Part shown: positions 6,329-12,586 of the stretch, piece by piece | Position numbering within the stretch: position 1 is the stretch's first letter | Layout of the letters: each line of letters opens with the position of its first letter | Assembly (NCBI GenBank): GCA_031277075.1 | Contig: JAISLV010000036.1 | Location: 1-12,586 of the forward strand | Direction of reading: 5' to 3' | DNA: 12,586 bases | Origin: Endomicrobium sp. | GTDB lineage: Bacteria > Elusimicrobiota > Endomicrobiia > Endomicrobiales > Endomicrobiaceae | Program-made: the position numbers and the translations under genes | Notes under the pieces: model-generated | Database searches by the model: none | Seen by the model: only the letters and a program-made list of their open reading frames with translations | Told to the model about the DNA's origin: nothing

Positions 6329-8323
6329 ATGAAATTTATAAACGTTTCCATAATATTTTTTTTATCGCTGTTTTTTTGTTCTTTGGCGCACTCAAAATAC
6401 GAGCCGTCAAAAGAAGTTTTGGACGTTATAGCAAATGCGGAAAAATACGATAACTCTCTAATTTACACGCCTCCGCCGCCTTTTAAAATTTACGATAACG
6501 GGAGCGTAAATTGGATTGATTATTCAAAATACGGCGAATTTCAAAAAGCGGGAACAGCCGATTATAAATATATAATTAAAGACGAGCAAGGTCTTGCCGC
6601 CGCCTCTGGCGAGGGCATTTATCCAAACGTTTTAAGCGTTCAAAATTCTTTGCAGTTTAAACAATTTTTAAAAGATAAAAAATTGAAAGGCGACAAATTT
6701 TCTTTTGTGTATTCCGACGATTATCAGGCAAATTTTTATAAATGGGCGGCGAGTAAAGGCGAAGACCCGGGCTTGAAACTCTATTATACGGCTTACGCTT
6801 TGGAAAAAGCGGGCAATTTTAAACATGCAGTAAAAGCCTATTACGCCTGTTTGGTTTTTTTTCCTAAAACTGTCGGATATACGCAATGGCAAACGCCATG
6901 GTATATCGCGCCTGTTTGCGAAGCGAAAATCAAATATCTAACCGCTGCTTACCCCGAAATCGGCGCGCGTCTTGAAGGCTCAGATATTACGGTTGAAAAT
7001 TCTTTTGACAACGACGTGAAAAACGACGTTTTTATAATCAATCCCGGTCGCATGGTTTTGGCTAAAGAAGAAGATTTTGTAAGAAAATACGCGGACTTGA
7101 AAAAAGAAAATATTAAAAAGGTTTTTGGAACGGGCAAAGTTAAAATTATTCTCTACAATAACGGGCATTTCGCTTTGACTGTCGACGAAAAACCTTATAT
7201 TGTAAAAGCCGTTTCTTACAGTCCAAGCAAAATAGGGTTGTCGCCTGATTTCGGCACTCTTAACAATGCTAGAGACTGGACTTACGACGATTACAATTCA
7301 AACAGAAAAATAGACGCTCCTTTTGACGCTTGGGTTGACGCAAACCGCAACGAAAAAAAGGATAAAAACGAGCCTGTCGTCGGAGATTTCGCTCTGCTTA
7401 AAGAAATGGGGGCAAACTCTATAAGAATATACCATTATTCAGACCTAAATAAAAATTTGTTAAGGCGGGGCTATAAAGAATACGATTTTATGTATTTGAT
7501 GGGAAATTTCTTGGGAATGTACGCTGTGGATTCAGGCGCAAATTGGTATGCGGGAACGGATTATACCGACGAAGAACATAAAGCCAATATGCTTGAAAGC
7601 GTGCGTAAAATGGTTGAAGAATACAAAAACGAGCCTTATATTTTAATGTGGGTTTTAGGCAATGAAAACAATTACGGCGCGATAAGCGACGGGGAAACGC
7701 TCGGAAACGGCTGCCGCGCGCAACAGCAGCCTGAAGCGTATTATTCTTTTGTCAACGAATGCGCAAAACTGATTAAATCTTTAGACCCTCATAAAAGACC
7801 TGTCGCAATTTGTAACGGCGACGCCTATATGCTTGATTATTGTTCAAAATACGCGCCCGATATTGACGTCTACGGCGCAAACGTCTACAGGGGCGATTAC
7901 GGTATGGGACAAATATGGCGCGACATTGCAAGACAATATAATAAGCCCGTTTTGATAACCGAGTTTGGCTGCCCCGCTTACGCTAAAGGCTGGAGCGCGG
8001 CAAGAATAGAGCAAGGGCAGGCTCTTTACCATAAAAATAATTGGAATGACATAATAAATAATACGGCGGGCGTAGCAGGCGGCGCGGGAAATTCTTTAGG
8101 CGGCGTAGTTTTTGAATGGGTAGACGAATGGTGGAAAAGCGGATACGCCTTTGACGCAAACGCCCACGATACCGCTTCGCAGTGGCTAGGACCTTTTTTA
8201 GACGGGCGCGCATATGAAGAGTGGTTTGGAATAACAAGTCAAGGCAATGGAAACGATTCGCCTTTTAAAAGGCAATTGAGAAAATCTTATTTTACATACA
8301 AGCAGCTTTGGAAAAACAACTAA
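6329..8323 (+). CDS. Exported clan GH-A glycoside hydrolase (GH2-like TIM barrel)
   Basis: The protein has 664 residues. A Sec signal peptide covers about residues 1-22 (likely cut after A-H-S); the Cys at 17 lacks a proper lipobox. An uncharacterised region follows, including a helical stretch at about 148-205 resembling a tetratricopeptide pair. The TIM barrel starts near 280. Acid/base Glu446 sits in M-W-V-L-G-N-E-N-N, and nucleophile Glu545 in V-L-I-T-E-F-G-C-P, 99 residues later, as expected for retaining clan GH-A enzymes. Before the barrel helices, D321-x-N-x-N-x3-D329 and D337-x-N-x-N-x3-D345-x2-E348 form two EF-hand-like calcium loops. The C-terminal F-E-W-V-D-E-W-W is typical of GH2-type barrels. 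It acts outside the cytoplasm on an unknown saccharide. GAGG at 6320-6323 supports the start. Its stop codon TAA overlaps the target duplication of the miniature element that follows. Confidence 0.75.
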   Translation: MKFINVSIIFFLSLFFCSLAHSKYEPSKEVLDVIANAEKYDNSLIYTPPPPFKIYDNGSVNWIDYSKYGEFQKAGTADYKYIIKDEQGLAAASGEGIYPNVLSVQNSLQFKQFLKDKKLKGDKFSFVYSDDYQANFYKWAASKGEDPGLKLYYTAYALEKAGNFKHAVKAYYACLVFFPKTVGYTQWQTPWYIAPVCEAKIKYLTAAYPEIGARLEGSDITVENSFDNDVKNDVFIINPGRMVLAKEEDFVRKYADLKKENIKKVFGTGKVKIILYNNGHFALTVDEKPYIVKAVSYSPSKIGLSPDFGTLNNARDWTYDDYNSNRKIDAPFDAWVDANRNEKKDKNEPVVGDFALLKEMGANSIRIYHYSDLNKNLLRRGYKEYDFMYLMGNFLGMYAVDSGANWYAGTDYTDEEHKANMLESVRKMVEEYKNEPYILMWVLGNENNYGAISDGETLGNGCRAQQQPEAYYSFVNECAKLIKSLDPHKRPVAICNGDAYMLDYCSKYAPDIDVYGANVYRGDYGMGQIWRDIARQYNKPVLITEFGCPAYAKGWSAARIEQGQALYHKNNWNDIINNTAGVAGGAGNSLGGVVFEWVDEWWKSGYAFDANAHDTASQWLGPFLDGRAYEEWFGITSQGNGNDSPFKRQLRKSYFTYKQLWKNN

Positions 8324-8325
8324 AA

Positions 8326-8509
8326 GGGCGTCTTGCAAAAACATATAATGTTCGTAATTGCCGCAAGTTTTGCGGCGGCAGTTCAAAGAAGAAAATGCAA
8401 GCCGCGTCCTAAGAGCAAGGACGGACAAATTTTTTGACGCACAAATGCCGCGGAGACAATGTCTCAAGGCGCAAGGCAAAGACGGGCGTTAGGGTTTTTA
8501 GAGACGCCC
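8326..8509. mobile_element. Miniature inverted-repeat transposable element, copy 2 (184 bp) at the glycosidase stop codon
   Basis: The left end GGGCGTCT and the reverse complement of the right end agree over the first 8 bases and then diverge with small gaps. The right end (GGGCGTCTCTAAAAACCC on the minus strand) matches copy 1 well. It is flanked by AAAA at 8322-8325 and 8510-8513, a 4-bp target duplication. The interior has a hairpin CGTCCT/AGGACG (8405-8410 / 8418-8423) followed on the plus strand by GACAAATTTTTT, which resembles an intrinsic terminator, and a second palindrome GAGACAATGTCTC (8453-8465) absent from copy 1. Because TAA plus AA was the target, the upstream stop codon survived. 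Confidence 0.85.
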
Positions 8510-8528
8510 AAAAGTCTATAGCCGCAAA

Positions 8529-9299
8529 ATGTCGGCTCATTCGTTAAAAATGAATTTTTTAGAGATAAACAATCTAAGCAAAATATATACCGTAAAAACT
8601 TTTTTTAGCGAAAAAAGATTTCTCGCTTTAGACGGCGTCAGTTTTAGCCTAAAAGAGAGGGAAAGTCTTTCTATTATCGGAAGTTCGGGCTCGGGCAAAA
8701 CCACGCTTGGGCGCATTATCGCAAAAATCCTTGAATACGACGGCGGGGAAATTAAATTTTACGGCAAAAATATAAACGATTATTCTAGATATGACTTTTC
8801 TAAAATCGTTCAAATGATTTTTCAAAACCCTTACGCTTCGCTAAACCCAAAACTGAAAATAAAATCTTCGCTTAGCGAAGCTCTGGATAAAAACTTTCAG
8901 GCGGACGCGGCTGAAATAATAGGTCAAACGCTGGTAAAAGTCGGGCTTGAAAGCAGGATATTAAACAATTATCCGCACCAATTTTCTGGCGGGCAAAGAC
9001 AGAAAATAGCTATAGCGCGGGCTTTGCTCAAAAATCCTAAACTAATTATCGCCGACGAGCCTTTCGCCTCTTTAGACGTTTATTCGCAAAACCAAATAAC
9101 GTCCATTTTTAAAGATATGATGAAAAGCGGCGTCTCAATAATTCTTATCACGCACGATATTTCAGCCGCAAGACAATTTGCGCAAAGAATGATTGTTATG
9201 GACGAGGGCAAAATCGTAAAAGACGATTCCGCCGAAAACGTTTTTAAAGAAAAGGAAAACAAATACATAGCCGATTTAATTTCGGCTGCGGAAATTTAA
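8529..9299 (+). CDS. Oligopeptide/nickel-type ABC transporter ATPase (OppF/DppF family)
   Basis: The protein is 256 residues from the first ATG. Walker A is G51-S-S-G-S-G-K-T, the Q-loop is in M-I-F-Q99-N-P-Y-A-S-L-N-P (a hallmark of the Opp/Dpp ATPases), the signature is F-S-G-G-Q-R-Q (152-158), Walker B is L-I-I-A-D-E177-P and the H-loop is T-H209-D, so all ATPase elements are intact. The usual C-terminal Opp/Dpp extension is short. The ATG at 8550 gives M-N-F-L-E-I-N-N-L, which fits the family start better; neither start has a clear ribosome site. The partner permeases, second ATPase and binding protein are not in this window. Before the element inserted, the gap to the glycosidase was only 17 nt (38 to the second ATG), implying an operon. 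Its stop TAA is followed immediately by the ATG of cca. Confidence 0.88.
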   Translation: MSAHSLKMNFLEINNLSKIYTVKTFFSEKRFLALDGVSFSLKERESLSIIGSSGSGKTTLGRIIAKILEYDGGEIKFYGKNINDYSRYDFSKIVQMIFQNPYASLNPKLKIKSSLSEALDKNFQADAAEIIGQTLVKVGLESRILNNYPHQFSGGQRQKIAIARALLKNPKLIIADEPFASLDVYSQNQITSIFKDMMKSGVSIILITHDISAARQFAQRMIVMDEGKIVKDDSAENVFKEKENKYIADLISAAEI

Positions 9300-10751
9300 A
9301 TGGAACAAATAATAAAAAAAATCGTCGGTTTATCAAAAGGATACGAAGCGTTTGCCGTAGGAGGCTTTGCGCGCGACTTGCTTTTGGGCTTTGCGCCTGC
9401 GGACATTGATTTAGCCGTAAATAAAAACGCTTTAAAGTATTCTAAAATACTTGCTAAGGCTTTCAATTCAAAAGTCGTCGCGCTTGACGACGAGAAACAG
9501 ACCTACAGAATACCTTTAAAAAGCGCGCCTGTTTTAAATATAGACGTATCGCTTATCGTTGGAAAAAACATAATTGAAGATTTAAAAAAACGGGATTTTA
9601 CGATTAACGCTTTCGCTTTTGACATAAACTATTACGGCGACTATAAAAAACATATCTTAGCTTGCGATAAAACCGCTTTTGCGGATTTAAAATCAAAAAC
9701 TGTCAGCGCGGTTTCAGACGGCGTTTTTAAAGACGACCCTTTACGAATGCTTAGAGCTTTCCGTTTTTGCGCCGAGCTTAATTTTCAAGTTTCGCAAAAA
9801 ACTTTGAAGCGAATAAAAAAAAGCGCAAAACTTATTAAACGTTCCGCGCCCGAGAGAATTAAAAACGAATTTTTTAGAATTTTAGCTTGTAAAAATTCCG
9901 CAGATATTATAGAGCAAATGAACAAATGCGCTTTGCTTGGCGAAATATTTCCTGAAATTTATAAGATGCAAAAAGCGTCAAAAAAATATTACTATCACCC
10001 CGGCGGGCTTTTTGAGCATTCTTTTCTTACTCTGTCCGCAACGGAAAAAATTCTTAACAATTTAAATAAAATTTTCCCCGATAACGCAAAAGAGCTTGAA
10101 GAATATTTATCTCAAAAAGGCGCGTATTCGGAAAATATAAACGGAAAAAATCTTTTAAAATTCGCCGCTTTATTCCACGACAACGCAAAGCCCGAAACCG
10201 CCGAAAAACAAGGGACAAAAATGCGTTTTTTCGGGCATGAAGAACAAGGCGCGGCTAAATTAAGAGAGATAATGCTCTCGCTTAAAACGAGCAAAAAAGA
10301 CGCTCAAGACGCCTCGTTTTTGGTTGAAAATCATATGCGCCCTTCAACGCTTACAAAAAATAATGTCGTAACAAAAAGAGCCGCTTTAAAATTTTTTAGA
10401 GATGTAAAAAATTTGACGCCAAGTTTGATTATTCTTGCTATGGCAGACTGGCATTCTTATAGGCATTTAAGAATTTTTACCGCTAAAACGTTAAAAAAAC
10501 AGGAAGAAGCGGCAAAAAAACTTATAGAACAATATTATAAAGTAAAAAACGCAAAACCTTTAAAAAAAGTTATAGACGGAAATATTATAATGAAAAAATT
10601 TAAATTAAAACCGGGTCCTTGGATAGGGGATTTAATAAAAGCGGTTGCCGCAAAGCAGCAGGAAGGGAAAATTTCCGATACAAAAGGCGCGTTAAAAGCG
10701 GTTTCTGAAAAATTGACACAAGTTAAAAAAAAGTATAAAATTGACCGATAG
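9300..10751 (+). CDS. cca: CCA tRNA nucleotidyltransferase with HD domain
   Basis: The protein has 483 residues. The class II nucleotidyltransferase head has V-G-G-F-A-R-D (20-26) and the metal-binding pair D35-I-D37, then R-D-F-T-I-N-A-F (98-105) and D-P-L-R-M-L-R-A-F-R-F (146-156), the latter shared by CCA-adding and poly(A) enzymes. A C-terminal HD-type domain shows H-P-G-G-L-F-E-H (233-240) and F-H293-D294. The expected reaction is adding or repairing the 3' CCA end of tRNAs from CTP and ATP in the cytosol. The start codon directly follows the upstream TAA (TAAATG), so translation is probably coupled. The tRNA gene 40 nt downstream has no encoded CCA and needs this activity. An A-only adding or poly(A) specificity cannot be excluded from sequence alone. 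Confidence 0.9.
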   Translation: MEQIIKKIVGLSKGYEAFAVGGFARDLLLGFAPADIDLAVNKNALKYSKILAKAFNSKVVALDDEKQTYRIPLKSAPVLNIDVSLIVGKNIIEDLKKRDFTINAFAFDINYYGDYKKHILACDKTAFADLKSKTVSAVSDGVFKDDPLRMLRAFRFCAELNFQVSQKTLKRIKKSAKLIKRSAPERIKNEFFRILACKNSADIIEQMNKCALLGEIFPEIYKMQKASKKYYYHPGGLFEHSFLTLSATEKILNNLNKIFPDNAKELEEYLSQKGAYSENINGKNLLKFAALFHDNAKPETAEKQGTKMRFFGHEEQGAAKLREIMLSLKTSKKDAQDASFLVENHMRPSTLTKNNVVTKRAALKFFRDVKNLTPSLIILAMADWHSYRHLRIFTAKTLKKQEEAAKKLIEQYYKVKNAKPLKKVIDGNIIMKKFKLKPGPWIGDLIKAVAAKQQEGKISDTKGALKAVSEKLTQVKKKYKIDR

Positions 10752-10765
10752 ACCGATACGCTATG

Positions 10766-10778
10766 CGGTAAAATAATT
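10766..10778 (+). promoter_or_regulatory. Candidate -10 region of the tRNA-Gly gene
   Basis: CGGTAAAATAATT with TAAAAT at 10769-10774 lies 17 nt before the mature tRNA 5' end, a plausible leader. It is identical to 3028-3040. TTGACC (10741-10746) overlaps the cca stop codon but is 22 nt away, longer than normal for a -35. Confidence 0.35.
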
Positions 10779-10791
10779 AAAAGAGTTCAAA

Positions 10792-10862
10792 GCGGGCGTA
10801 GTCCAATGGCAGAATGGAAGCTTCCCAAGCTTCAGACGTGGGTTCGATTCCCATCGCCCGCT
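10792..10862 (+). tRNA. trnG: tRNA-Gly (anticodon CCC)
   Basis: The 71-nt gene has a perfect 7-bp acceptor stem (GCGGGCG 10792-10798 / CGCCCGC 10855-10861) and discriminator T10862. The anticodon stem is GAAGC/GCTTC with loop TTCCCAA, so the anticodon is CCC and it reads GGG. The T-arm is GTGGG-TTCGATT-CCCAT. The D-stem GTCC/GAAT has one G-T and one C-A pair, a slightly weak arm. The CCA end is not encoded (the next bases are TAT). Confidence 0.95.
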
Positions 10863-10996
10863 TATTAGACGTTTTTGAGGCGTCGTCGGAAAAGGTTGAA
10901 TTTGGGTGTTTAGCGTCTGGGAAAGGCTTGATTTTTGCTTGTCAATTGTGGTCATAGATATAAATAATGAAATAAAACCTTGCAATCGCGTTCCCA

Positions 10997-11019
10997 AACG
11001 TTTAAATTTTTAAAGCGTT
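10997..11019. promoter_or_regulatory. Palindrome upstream of the zinc cluster, candidate operator
   Basis: A 23-bp near-palindrome with arms AACGTTTAAA and TTTAAAGCGTT lies about 40 nt before the small membrane-protein gene and just ahead of a possible promoter (-10 TATGAT at 11042-11047). Its place before a zinc-uptake cluster suggests a Zur-type site, but it does not match a Zur consensus that I know well. It could also be a weak hairpin. Confidence 0.3.
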
Positions 11020-11059
11020 AGACTTTCCAAAAACAAAATTATATGATGCCCCTATTAAT

Positions 11060-11356
11060 ATGAAGAAAAATATTGTTTCGCTTATTATTTGCGCGGTTTT
11101 TATATTGTCTTCAATGCTGTCTCTATCGTTTATAGTTATTGAAGCCCAACATGATTGCACGGAAGAAAATTGTCCGATATGTCTGCAGATAGAACAGACT
11201 ATAAACGCGTTAAAACAAACTTCTCAAGTATTATTTGCCGCGCTTGCCGTTCTTTTTTTTGCGGCTTCTTTTATATTTAAAAACCCTTTTCTTCAAAAAC
11301 TTCATTTTTTTAGGCGTTCCACTTTAATTTCTTTAAAAGTAATAATGAACGATTAA
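11060..11356 (+). CDS. Small Cys-rich membrane protein of a zinc-uptake cluster
   Basis: The protein has 98 residues: a hydrophobic segment at about 5-27, a short extracytoplasmic loop with H31-D-C33-T-E-E-N-C38-P-I-C41, and a second membrane segment at about 57-73, then a basic tail that should face the cytoplasm. H-x-C-x4-C-x2-C is a likely metal (zinc) site. I recall similar small unnamed proteins with H-D-C-T-x-x-x-C-P-I-C next to ZnuA genes in Firmicutes, which fits the znuA gene 76 nt downstream. That association is from memory. No Shine-Dalgarno precedes the ATG; with the -10 candidate at 11042-11047 the leader would be only about 6 nt, so the message may be nearly leaderless. A role in zinc sensing or handover is inferred. 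Confidence 0.65.
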   Translation: MKKNIVSLIICAVFILSSMLSLSFIVIEAQHDCTEENCPICLQIEQTINALKQTSQVLFAALAVLFFAASFIFKNPFLQKLHFFRRSTLISLKVIMND

Positions 11357-11385
11357 AATCTCTTTTTGAAAGTATTTTTGGTTTA

Positions 11386-11416
11386 ACCGCGCTAAAAATG
11401 CGCGGTAATTTTTGCT
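11386..11416 (+). terminator. Hairpin with T-run between the small membrane protein and znuA
   Basis: A perfect 7-bp GC-rich stem ACCGCGC/GCGCGGT (11386-11392 / 11400-11406) with a 7-nt loop is followed by AATTTTTGC. It ends 15 nt before the znuA ribosome site. It is either a partial terminator of the first gene or an attenuator that sets znuA level, since znuA has no obvious separate promoter after it. Confidence 0.65.
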
Positions 11417-11432
11417 TTTCAAAGGAGTTTTT

Positions 11433-12368
11433 ATGAAGCGTTTAATTATGGCAGTTCCGTTAATTCTTTTATTTGTTTTTTGTCAGGCTGGCGCGGCAGA
11501 CAAAAAAATTTCCGTTATAACCACGAATTTTTCCGCATTTGATTTTGTCCGCGAAATTGCAAAAGATAAAGTTGAACTGGTTCAGCTTTTGCCTTTAGGC
11601 GCTGAAACCCATTCGTTTGAGCCTACTCCCAAAGATATAGTCAAAATAAAAAAATGCGAAATTTTCATTTATGCCGGCGGTGAAAGCGACGTTTGGGTTG
11701 ACAAAATATTGAGTTCCATAGACGTAAAAAATAAGCAGATTATCCCTATGATTAAACTTGTGGACGCCGTAGAAGAAGAAATTGTTGAAGGGATGCAAGA
11801 AGAAGAGGAAGAGAAAGAAGAAAGCGGCGAAGAAGAAGTTGAATACGACGAACACGTTTGGACTTCCCCAAAGAACGCAAAAATTATAGCGAAAGCCTTG
11901 TCGCAAGCGCTTATTAAAGCCGACCCTAAAAATGCCGAATTCTATCGACAAAATACCGACGCCTATATAGAAAAGTTGGACGTATTAGATAAACAATTTG
12001 AAGAAATAGTTAAAAATTCAAAACGTAAAACTATAGTTTTTGCCGACAGGTTTCCGTTTAGGTATTTTGCCGACGCTTACGGTTTAAAATATTTTGCGGC
12101 TTTTCCCGGCTGTTCAACTGAAACAGAGGCTTCCGCAGGCACTGTCAAATTTTTAATTGACAAGGTAAAAGCCGAAAAAATACCTGTGGTTTTCCACATA
12201 GAAATGTCTAATGAAAAAATGGCCGACGTCATATCCGAAGCGACAGGCGCTAAAAAAAGACTGTTTCACGCCTGCCATAACGTTTCAAAAAAAGATTTTA
12301 AAGACGGGCTTGGCTATATTGATTTTATGACAAGAAATGCGGAAGTTTTAAAAGAGGCGTTAAATTAA
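11433..12368 (+). CDS. znuA: Zinc ABC transporter substrate-binding protein
   Basis: The ATG at 11433 is chosen because AAAGGAG (11421-11427) stands 5 nt before it; an in-frame ATG at 11412 would spoil the signal peptide. The 311-residue product has a Sec signal peptide (about 1-21, ending C-Q-A-G-A) and no true lipobox. It is a cluster A-I (ZnuA/TroA) binding protein: G-A-E-T-H60-S-F-E-P-T-P and E-H141-V-W-T-S-P are two metal ligands. The third ligand site reads F-A-D205-R-F-P-F-R-Y, Asp instead of the common His. H-I-E-M-S-N (255-260) and the C-terminal H-A-C-H-N-V-S region are also family features. The usual His-rich loop is replaced by a Glu-rich one (114-140). The protein would collect zinc in the periplasm for ZnuBC, which are not in the window. 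Confidence 0.88.
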   Translation: MKRLIMAVPLILLFVFCQAGAADKKISVITTNFSAFDFVREIAKDKVELVQLLPLGAETHSFEPTPKDIVKIKKCEIFIYAGGESDVWVDKILSSIDVKNKQIIPMIKLVDAVEEEIVEGMQEEEEEKEESGEEEVEYDEHVWTSPKNAKIIAKALSQALIKADPKNAEFYRQNTDAYIEKLDVLDKQFEEIVKNSKRKTIVFADRFPFRYFADAYGLKYFAAFPGCSTETEASAGTVKFLIDKVKAEKIPVVFHIEMSNEKMADVISEATGAKKRLFHACHNVSKKDFKDGLGYIDFMTRNAEVLKEALN

Positions 12369-12391
12369 AAATACTGAGCGGAGAATATAAA

Positions 12392-12586
12392 ATGAAAAAA
12401 AATATTGCACTGTTGGCGGCAGCTTTAATATTTGCGTCGCAAGCGGCTTTTGCGCAGGAAGACGTTGCAAGCGCGGCGGGAATAAACATATCTGGAGGAG
12501 CGACGATAGTTTTGCAAGGTCTTGCGGCTAAAGACAACAATAGAATAGACGCTTCTTATTCTTATGATTTGGAACTTAGCAAAGAA
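12392..12586 (+). CDS. Exported, probably outer-membrane protein, N-terminal fragment (cut by window end)
   Basis: An open frame of 65 codons runs off the window. GGAG (12380-12383) lies 8 nt before the ATG, and the gene starts 23 nt after znuA, so it should be in the same operon. A Sec signal peptide M-K-K-N-I-A-L-L-A-A-A-L-I-F-A ends A-A-F-A, cut before Q-E-D. The mature start has a short strand-like I-N-I-S-G-G-A-T-I-V-L-Q-G and then D-A-S-Y-S-Y-D-L-E-L-S-K-E, which looks like the first strands of a porin-type beta-barrel. An outer-membrane channel serving metal uptake is an inference; too little is visible for a family name. Confidence 0.6.
   Translation, partial: MKKNIALLAAALIFASQAAFAQEDVASAAGINISGGATIVLQGLAAKDNNRIDASYSYDLELSKE

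Noticed and set aside
6668..7168. Three antisense ORFs in the glycosidase
   Set aside because: Shadows of the coding strand; no start signals or family motifs.
8198..8479. Minus-strand 93-codon frame across the glycosidase end and the element
   Set aside because: It runs from the miniature element into the antisense of a clear gene. It is useful only because its N-terminal peptide matches copy 1.
10761..10997. Minus-strand 78-codon frame over the tRNA
   Set aside because: It is antisense to tRNA-Gly; its W-E-S-N-P-R-type peptide is the well-known artefact of translating the antisense of tRNA genes. No ribosome site.
11595..11951. 118-codon antisense ORF over znuA
   Set aside because: Its Phe-rich run is the reverse of the Glu/Lys-rich codons of znuA.

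Overview
The window is AT-rich, Gram-negative-type bacterial DNA. Its proteins are rich in Lys, Ile, Phe and Asn, exported proteins carry Sec signal peptides, and one reads like an outer-membrane protein. The tRNA gene has no encoded CCA. Gene style and the dispersed repeats recall Elusimicrobiota (Endomicrobium-like gut bacteria). That assignment is an inference; no taxonomic marker was compared.

Layout. (1) 2-286 is the 3' end of purB. (2) 371-3000 is an accessory segment: a solo nuclease-toxin-like gene on the minus strand, cut in two by a 163-bp miniature transposable element; a repeat-rich stretch (1051-1195); a Fic-domain AMP-transferase gene; and a KilA-N-domain gene. (3) 3057-10751 is a metabolic block on the plus strand: a large GH94-like cytoplasmic phosphorylase, an exported clan GH-A glycosidase, an OppF/DppF-type ABC ATPase and a CCA-adding enzyme. 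A second copy of the miniature element sits exactly at the stop codon of the glycosidase and pushes the ABC gene about 190 bp away from what was a tight junction. (4) 10792-10862 is tRNA-Gly(CCC), 40 nt after cca. (5) 11060-12586 is a zinc-acquisition cluster: a small membrane protein with an H-x-C-x4-C-x2-C motif, a hairpin of terminator/attenuator type, znuA, and the first 65 codons of an exported, probably outer-membrane, protein.

Strongest observation: the miniature element in the toxin gene can be removed in silico with one copy of its 4-bp target duplication (TTTA). The reading frame then closes perfectly into a 130-residue toxin-like protein whose catalytic half (441-594 plus 766-1000) is now split. 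The second copy has the same terminal inverted repeats and its own 4-bp duplication (AAAA). Together they define a non-autonomous transposon family with a 4-bp target-site duplication. No transposase is present in the window.

How the genes may work together. The exported glycosidase and the cytoplasmic phosphorylase suggest degradation of an oligosaccharide outside the cytoplasm followed by phosphorolysis inside it; the substrate cannot be read from the sequence. The CCA enzyme is needed by tRNAs such as the neighbouring tRNA-Gly. The small Cys-rich membrane protein and ZnuA probably serve zinc uptake.
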